From Acidobacteriota bacterium (GTDB taxonomy: Bacteria > Acidobacteriota > Blastocatellia > RBC074), in NCBI GenBank assembly GCA_022072205.1, contig JAJVID010000064.1:1-35509 (forward strand): 35,509 nt of DNA. The letters run 5' to 3'. This document shows, piece after piece, positions 31,000 to 35,509 of this stretch; position 1 is the first letter of the stretch, and every line of letters starts with the position of its first letter. Under the pieces are notes generated by a model. The model saw nothing but the letters and a program-made list of their open reading frames with translations, was not told where the DNA came from and did not search any database. A program made the translations under genes and the position numbers.

Positions 31000-33357
31000 A
31001 TGCCCCATGAAAGCGTGGAGTCTTACCGCAATCTCATAGCTCAGGTGAAGGATTACGCCATCTTCACCACCGATCCGCGCGGCGTCATCACAAGCTGGAA
31101 CGAGGGGTGTAAAAACTTGTTGGGATATGACGAGGACGAGTTCATCGGCCAGCACTTCAAGATGCTGTTTACGCCGGAGGCTGTGGCCGCAGGCGCCGCC
31201 GATAAGGAACTGGAGCTTGCGGCGGAATATGGTTCGGCCAGCGACGACCGCTGGATGATGCGCAAGGGCGGCGAGCGATTCTGGGCCGGTGGAATCACGA
31301 CAGGTGTGCGCGATGGCGGGAATCTGATGGGTTTCACCAAAGTTTTGCGCGACCTGACCGAGCGCAAGGAATACGAAGAGCGGTTGCAACAGAGCCAGCA
31401 ATACTTCCGGCTGGTGGCCGAGAGTTTGCCGCATTTGGTCTGGACCTGCCGCCCCGACGGCGAATGCGATTATCTCAGCCCGCAGTGGACGCTTTACACC
31501 GGCGCCCCGGAATCGAGGCAACTTGGCTTCGGCTGGCTCGAATATGTCCACCCCGACGACCGGGAGTTTGTGATCATGGCCTGGAACCGGCAGGTGAACG
31601 AAAATCGCGCCTACGACATAGATTTCCGCATTTGCCGCGCCGATGGCGTCTACCGCTGGTTCAAGGCGCGCGCTGTGCCGCTGCGCACCGATCAGGGAGA
31701 GATCATCAAATGGTTCGGCACATGCACGGACATTGAAGACCACAAGCGCGCCGAGGATTTGCTGCGCGAGAGCGAGGAGCGGTACCGGCTGCTGGTGGAG
31801 AACGCCATTGATTTCGCCATCATCACCGCCGACCTGCACGGCCACGTGACGGGTTGGAACACCGGCGCTGAACGCATTCTGGGTTACAGCGAAGCGGAGA
31901 TGATCGGGAAGCCTGCCCACATCATCTTCCCGCCGGAAGACATTGAGAGCGCTTATCCTGAAAAGGAAATGCGCCAGGCGGTGGCCAGAGGCCGGTCGGT
32001 CAGTGAGCGCTGGCACATCCGCAAGAACGGCTCCCGGTTCTGGGGTTCCGGATTGATGATGCCGTTGCGCGACGCGTCCGGCGAATTGCCCGGCAAGTTG
32101 CTTGGATACGTCAAAATCTTCCGCGATCTGACTGCGCAGAAACGGGCGGAGGAGGAGCGGGAGCGGCTTCTGGCCAGTGAGCGGGAAGCGCGCGCCGAAG
32201 CCGAGAAGGCGAACCGGTTGAAAGACGAATTCCTGGCCACTGTCTCGCACGAATTGCGCTCGCCGCTCAACGCCATCCTCGGCTGGAGCAGGCTGCTGCG
32301 CGATCCCAAGGTGCGGGAAGATCAATTGGAGCGCGCGCTGGAAATCATCGAACGCAACGCGCAATCGCAATCGCGGCTGATCGAAGATCTGCTCGACGTT
32401 TCGCGCATCGTCTCCGGCAAGCTGAGCGTCCGGATGCGCCCAGCCGCGCTGGATCGAGCGGTGGAAGGCGTGGCCGGCGACATGCGCCCGTCCGCCGAGG
32501 CCAAAGGGATTGACCTGCGCCTGACAAAAAGCGGCGCCGGGATCAGCGTCATCGGCGACGCTGAGCGGCTGCAACAGGTGGTTTGGAATCTGCTCTCGAA
32601 CGCGATCAAATTTACGCCCGATGGCGGACGAATCGAAGTCGAACTGAAGCGCGTAGGCGCGCACGTCGAATTACGGGTGAGCGACACGGGCCGAGGCATC
32701 AGCCCGGAATTCCTGCCGTACATCTTCGACCGGTTCCGGCAAGCAAATCGCACCGACGCGGGCGCGCGCGCAGGGCTGGGGCTGGGACTGGCGATTGTGC
32801 GATTCATCGTCGAGGCGCACGGCGGGAGCGTCACGGCTGAAAGCCCCGGCGTCGGCCAGGGGGCGACCTTCACAGTTAAACTGCCGATAGCGCAGGACAG
32901 ATCGGAAGTCGTTCCCGCCATCGAGAGCCGGCAGCTTCAATCGAAAATCGGCGCGCTGCCGTCGCTCAGCGGAGTGAAGGTGCTGGTGGTGGACGATGAC
33001 GAAGACGCGCGAGACGTGCTCAGCGCTGTGCTCAGCAGTTTCGGAGCCGAAGTGACGACCGCAGCCGACGCTGAGCAGGCGTTGAATTACCTTGCCGCCG
33101 AAAGGCCTGATGTGCTCGTGTCGGACATCAATATGCCGGGGATGGACGGTTATGAATTGCTGCGGCGGGTGCGGGCGATGGAACATGGACGCGGCGGGAG
33201 AATTCCGGCGGTCGCGTTGACGGCTTACGCCCGCGCCGAAGACCGCGTGCAGGCGCTCCAGGCGGGCTTCCAGATGCACGTGCCCAAGCCGATAGAACCG
33301 GCTGAATTGGAAGTCGTGGTGGCGACGCTGGCCAGCAATTTCAACCGGAGCGATTGA
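31000..33357 (+). CDS. Triple-PAS hybrid sensor histidine kinase with receiver domain
   Basis: 785 residues, no membrane segment, so cytosolic. PAS 1 (about 8-125: AIFTTDPRGVITSWNEGCKN), PAS 2 (about 135-250: HLVWTCRPDGECDYLSPQW) and PAS 3 (about 262-385: FAIITADLHGHVTGWNTGAE) are followed by a coiled helix. The HisKA domain has phospho-accepting His417 in ATVSHELRSPLNAI. The HATPase has N box QQVVWNLLSNAIKFTPDGG, G1 SDTGRGISPEF, F box YIFDRFRQ and G2 GLGLGLAIV. The C-terminal receiver has Asp709 in VLVSDINMPGMDG and Lys in HVPKPIEP. It senses an internal or diffusible signal, perhaps redox or light through PAS cofactors; the ligand is not deducible. AGGAG 6 nt before ATG. Confidence 0.95.
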   Translation: MPHESVESYRNLIAQVKDYAIFTTDPRGVITSWNEGCKNLLGYDEDEFIGQHFKMLFTPEAVAAGAADKELELAAEYGSASDDRWMMRKGGERFWAGGITTGVRDGGNLMGFTKVLRDLTERKEYEERLQQSQQYFRLVAESLPHLVWTCRPDGECDYLSPQWTLYTGAPESRQLGFGWLEYVHPDDREFVIMAWNRQVNENRAYDIDFRICRADGVYRWFKARAVPLRTDQGEIIKWFGTCTDIEDHKRAEDLLRESEERYRLLVENAIDFAIITADLHGHVTGWNTGAERILGYSEAEMIGKPAHIIFPPEDIESAYPEKEMRQAVARGRSVSERWHIRKNGSRFWGSGLMMPLRDASGELPGKLLGYVKIFRDLTAQKRAEEERERLLASEREARAEAEKANRLKDEFLATVSHELRSPLNAILGWSRLLRDPKVREDQLERALEIIERNAQSQSRLIEDLLDVSRIVSGKLSVRMRPAALDRAVEGVAGDMRPSAEAKGIDLRLTKSGAGISVIGDAERLQQVVWNLLSNAIKFTPDGGRIEVELKRVGAHVELRVSDTGRGISPEFLPYIFDRFRQANRTDAGARAGLGLGLAIVRFIVEAHGGSVTAESPGVGQGATFTVKLPIAQDRSEVVPAIESRQLQSKIGALPSLSGVKVLVVDDDEDARDVLSAVLSSFGAEVTTAADAEQALNYLAAERPDVLVSDINMPGMDGYELLRRVRAMEHGRGGRIPAVALTAYARAEDRVQALQAGFQMHVPKPIEPAELEVVVATLASNFNRSD

Positions 33358-33395
33358 AATAGTTGGCGGGACAATTCGCATGGCGTTTGAAAATC

Positions 33396-33534
33396 AATGC
33401 AACAACAGCGTAGGGGCGGGTTTTCCCCGCCCGCATCCGCCGTTGAGGGGCCTGGGCGGGGAAAACCTGCCCCGCTGTACCCGCTGCTGAGGGGCCTGGG
33501 CGGGGAAAACCCGCCCCTACGCTGTTGTTGCATT
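33396..33534. repeat. 139-bp palindromic element with 37-bp perfect arms (GGGGCGGGTTTTCCCCGCCC type)
   Basis: Bases 33396-33432 and 33498-33534 are perfect 37-bp reverse complements; each contains GGGGCGGGTTTTCCCCGCCC or its complement and an AACAACAGCG outer part. Inside lie two direct copies of TGAGGGGCCTGGGCGGGGAA at 33444 and 33488 (44-bp period). It sits between the hybrid kinase and the second receiver gene. Structure suggests a mobile REP/MITE-like intergenic element or a strong transcriptional attenuator. No transposase is nearby. Confidence 0.85.
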
Positions 33535-33573
33535 ATTTGATCAAAATTGTTCCACCTGTCTCAGGGAGAAGCG

Positions 33574-33999
33574 ATGAAGAGGCTGATGATCTTAGTTGTC
33601 GAAGATAACGACGACAGCCGCGCGCTGTACGATCTGGTGCTGTCGCGCGCAGGCTTCGAAGTGAAAGGAGCAGGCGACAGCGAGGCGGCGCTGGAAATGC
33701 TCGACGATCTCCAACCGGACCTGCTCATCACCGACATCCACATGCCGAACCTGAGCGGCATTGACCTCATCCGCCACATTCGCGCCGACGAGAAGTGGGT
33801 CAGCCTGCCGATCATCGCCGTCACCGCATTCGGCCCCGATCAACTCGCCCTCGCCGCCACTCAGGGAGCGACGCGCGTGCTGCGCAAACCGTTTGAACCA
33901 AATCGCCTCTTATCCATTGTCTTTGAACTGACGAAGAAAGTCCGCGCCCGATCAACCGGCTATCACGATCCCGGACTGAAATTCGGCAGCGACGGTTGA
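33574..33999 (+). CDS. Stand-alone response regulator receiver protein
   Basis: 141 residues from ATG 33574-33576, with GGGAG 5 nt upstream; the TTG at 33547 would add nine unlikely residues. A receiver domain only: Glu10/Asp11 (LVVEDND), Asp54 (LLITDIHMPNLSG), Thr84 (IAVTAFG) and Lys105 (VLRKPFEP). The tail KKVRARSTGYHDPGLKFG is short and has no DNA-binding domain. Probably the second phosphate target of the hybrid kinase just upstream. The rtcB start is only 31 bp beyond its stop, suggesting a common transcript. Confidence 0.92.
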   Translation: MKRLMILVVEDNDDSRALYDLVLSRAGFEVKGAGDSEAALEMLDDLQPDLLITDIHMPNLSGIDLIRHIRADEKWVSLPIIAVTAFGPDQLALAATQGATRVLRKPFEPNRLLSIVFELTKKVRARSTGYHDPGLKFGSDG

Positions 34000-34030
34000 A
34001 GAGCGACGGCCATTGTCGGAGCATGAGGCA

Positions 34031-35260
34031 ATGGAAGATACGAAATACAATCTGATCGAGATCGAAAACGCCGTTCCGATCAAGGCCTGGACGAAAGGCG
34101 TGAAGCTGGAGGACGAAGCGAAGAAACAGCTTTTGAACGTCGCGCAGTTGCCGTTCGTCTACAAGTGGGTCGCCGCAATGCCCGACGTGCATTGGGGCAT
34201 CGGCGCAACCGTAGGCAGCGTCATCCCGACCAAAGGCGCAATCATTCCGGCGGCTGTTGGGGTGGATATTGGTTGCGGGATGATGGCTGTGCAAACGACT
34301 TTGAACGCGAATCATCTGCCGGACAATCTGCGCGACATCCGCCGCGCGATTGAAAAAGCCGTTCCGCACGGGCGCACCGACAACGGAGGACGGCGCGACA
34401 AAGGCGCGTGGGGTGAAATACCTCGCCGTCAAACCGGCGTGTGGCGGCAGCTTGAGATCGGGTACAAGGCGATTATCGAAAAGTATCCGAAGCTGGATCG
34501 CGGCAATCACGTGAACCATCTGGGCACGCTCGGCACAGGCAACCACTTCATCGAAGTCTGCCTGGACGAAAACGATCAGGTCTGGTTCATGCTGCACAGC
34601 GGATCGCGCGGCGTGGGCAATCGCATCGGCACGTTCTTCATCGAGATGGCGAAGAACGACATGCGCGGGCACATCAAGAACCTGCCCGACAAAGACCTCG
34701 CGTATTTCAACGAGGGCACGGAGCATTTCGACGATTACGTCGAGGCCGTCCACTGGGCGCAGGAGTTCGCGATGTACAACCGCAAGCTGATGATGGAGCA
34801 GATCGTTGACGCGGTGGCCGCTTCGGGCGAAGTCCCTGAGTTCGATCTGACCAAGACGGCGGTCAACTGCCATCACAACTACGTCGCCATCGAGGAGCAT
34901 TACGGCGAAGAGGTCTTCGTCACGCGCAAAGGCGCGGTTCGCGCTCGCATTGGCGATATGGGAATCATCCCCGGCTCGATGGGCGCTCGGTCATACATCG
35001 TGCGCGGTTTGGGCGCCGACGAGAGCTTCCATTCGTGCTCGCACGGCGCGGGCCGCGCGATGTCGCGCAACGAAGCCAAACGCCGCTTCACCACCGCCGA
35101 TCACGAAAAAGCGACGGCGGGCATCGAATGCCGCAAGGACGAAGACGTGATTGATGAGACGCCAATGGCTTACAAGCCGATTGAAGATGTTATGGCGGCG
35201 CAGAGCGATCTGGTCGAGATCGCGCACACGCTGAGGCAAGTTGTGTGCGTGAAGGGATAG
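34031..35260 (+). CDS. rtcB: RtcB-type RNA-splicing ligase
   Basis: 409 residues from ATG 34031-34033 (CGGAG 9 nt upstream), where family homology begins (MEDTKYNLIEIENAVPIKAW); a TTG six codons earlier is unlikely. RtcB joins RNA 2',3'-cyclic phosphate or 3'-phosphate ends to 5'-OH ends using GTP and Mn2+. Metal and guanylate motifs are present: AMPDVHWGIGATVG, VGVDIGCGMM (Asp, Cys ligands), LGTLGTGNHFIEV (His), HSGSRGVGN, NCHHNYVAIEEHYGEE (His ligand), and CSHGAGRAMSRNEAKRRF with the GMP-accepting His. The protein is shorter than archaeal RtcB with inteins or inserts but matches the compact bacterial form. It likely repairs cleaved tRNA or rRNA. It follows a receiver gene by 31 bp. Confidence 0.95.
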   Translation: MEDTKYNLIEIENAVPIKAWTKGVKLEDEAKKQLLNVAQLPFVYKWVAAMPDVHWGIGATVGSVIPTKGAIIPAAVGVDIGCGMMAVQTTLNANHLPDNLRDIRRAIEKAVPHGRTDNGGRRDKGAWGEIPRRQTGVWRQLEIGYKAIIEKYPKLDRGNHVNHLGTLGTGNHFIEVCLDENDQVWFMLHSGSRGVGNRIGTFFIEMAKNDMRGHIKNLPDKDLAYFNEGTEHFDDYVEAVHWAQEFAMYNRKLMMEQIVDAVAASGEVPEFDLTKTAVNCHHNYVAIEEHYGEEVFVTRKGAVRARIGDMGIIPGSMGARSYIVRGLGADESFHSCSHGAGRAMSRNEAKRRFTTADHEKATAGIECRKDEDVIDETPMAYKPIEDVMAAQSDLVEIAHTLRQVVCVKG

Positions 35261-35265
35261 ATCAA

Positions 35266-35333
35266 AGCCACCGAGAACACAGAGGCCACAGAGCGAAATG
35301 ATTTCCTCTGTGGCCTCTGTGTTCTCGGTGGCT
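35266..35333. repeat. 68-bp palindrome (CACAGAG type) between convergent genes
   Basis: Bases 35267-35293 and 35306-35332 are perfect 27-bp reverse complements, with an extra A-T pair outside. They contain CACAGAGGCCACAGAG and its complement. The loop itself folds (GAAAT-G-ATTTC). It lies between the rtcB stop and the stop of the converging sugar dehydrogenase gene, so it is well placed as a bidirectional terminator. CACAGAG palindromes of this kind recur in several soil phyla as dispersed repeats (from memory). Confidence 0.85.
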
Positions 35334-35342
35334 AACTCCTGC

Positions 35343-35509
35343 TTACTTTTCGTAGCTGACGCGATAGATGAATCCTTTGTTGTCGTCGGAGATGTACAAC
35401 GCTCCATCCGCCCCGGTGATCAGCCCAGCCGGGCGGCCCATTATCTGGCCATCCTTCATCCAGCCGGTCACGAAATCTTCAACGCCAGCCGGCTTGCCGT
35501 CTTTGAACA
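35343..35509 (-). CDS. PQQ-dependent sugar dehydrogenase (sorbosone/glucose type), C-terminal fragment
   Basis: The minus strand reads from the window edge FKDGKPAGVEDFVTGWMKDG, then GQIMGRPAGLITGADGALYI and SDDNKGFIYRVSYEK to TAA 35343-35345. GRP.G(L/V)...DGALYISDD...IYRVSY is the final blade of soluble PQQ-dependent aldose/sorbosone dehydrogenases, six-bladed propellers that oxidise sugars to lactones in the periplasm. The active-site and PQQ-binding residues lie outside the window. It converges on rtcB with a hairpin between. Confidence 0.85.
   Translation of the reverse strand, partial: FKDGKPAGVEDFVTGWMKDGQIMGRPAGLITGADGALYISDDNKGFIYRVSYEK

Noticed and set aside
30934..32664. Minus-strand open frame of 576 codons
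   Set aside because: Antisense to the triple-PAS kinase whose motifs are unmistakable; no domain in the minus translation.
33396..33534. CRISPR-like array
   Set aside because: Only two internal direct copies and long outer palindromic arms; no regular repeat-spacer pattern and no cas genes.
33821..34900. Minus-strand open frame of 359 codons
   Set aside because: Antisense to rtcB and the second receiver gene, both with full motif sets.
1..35509. tRNA, rRNA, insertion sequence or prophage genes
   Set aside because: Reading both strands I saw no tRNA T-loop/acceptor pattern, rRNA stretch, transposase or integrase motif. A covariance-model scan would be needed to exclude small RNAs.

Overview
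The window looks like chromosomal DNA from an Acidobacteriota bacterium, most plausibly of the Blastocatellia type. The grounds are a VWFA-related protein of the kind expanded in Acidobacteria (19713-20990), an adjacent DUF1552 plus DUF1587/1595/1592/1588/1585 pair (21165-25060), moderately high GC, and many intergenic palindromic repeats. This is a judgement from gene content; no database search was possible. I saw no phage genes, integrase, transposase, CRISPR array, rRNA or tRNA.

Left edge (1-2883): the first codons of a polyketide synthase run off the left end on the minus strand. They are coupled by an ATGA overlap to a secreted TPR protein. Upstream lies about 1.8 kb of AT-richer, gene-poor DNA with several inverted and tandem repeats and decayed coding fragments.

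Region 2884-8363: an N-truncated, frameshifted RpiR-family regulator, a DUF3574 protein, a two-haem c-type cytochrome, a SnoaL-like cyclase and, divergent from the latter, a three-part protein (winged helix, alpha/beta hydrolase, degenerate nucleotide-cyclase domain). A clean inverted repeat sits between the divergent pair.

Region 8719-16188, almost all minus strand: an OmpA-like protein, a PQQ-type beta-propeller protein, DUF2164, a small membrane protein, an antibiotic-biosynthesis-type monooxygenase, two gene remnants (one from a CocE/NonD hydrolase), glutaminyl-tRNA synthetase, and a FRG-domain protein behind a GlsB/YeaQ-type membrane protein.

Region 16429-26724, minus strand: a secreted esterase fused to an SMP-30/gluconolactonase propeller, 6-phosphogluconate dehydrogenase, the VWFA protein, a Tat-exported DUF1552 protein with its multi-domain cytochrome partner, and an LCAT-like lipase. 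The lactonase, 6-phosphogluconate dehydrogenase and a PQQ-type sugar dehydrogenase at the right edge could be steps of one sugar-oxidation route, but this is inference.

Region 26988-35509: a zinc-ribbon/RDD membrane protein 15 bp ahead of an RqcH homologue (ribosome quality control). Then come a stand-alone response regulator, a triple-PAS hybrid histidine kinase, a second stand-alone regulator and, 31 bp later, RtcB RNA ligase. The window ends in a convergent PQQ-type sugar dehydrogenase. At least four unrelated palindromic or tandem repeat families occupy gene boundaries in the right half. The most interesting leads are the winged-helix/hydrolase/cyclase fusion with its putative operator, the signalling cluster abutting rtcB, and the repeat families.
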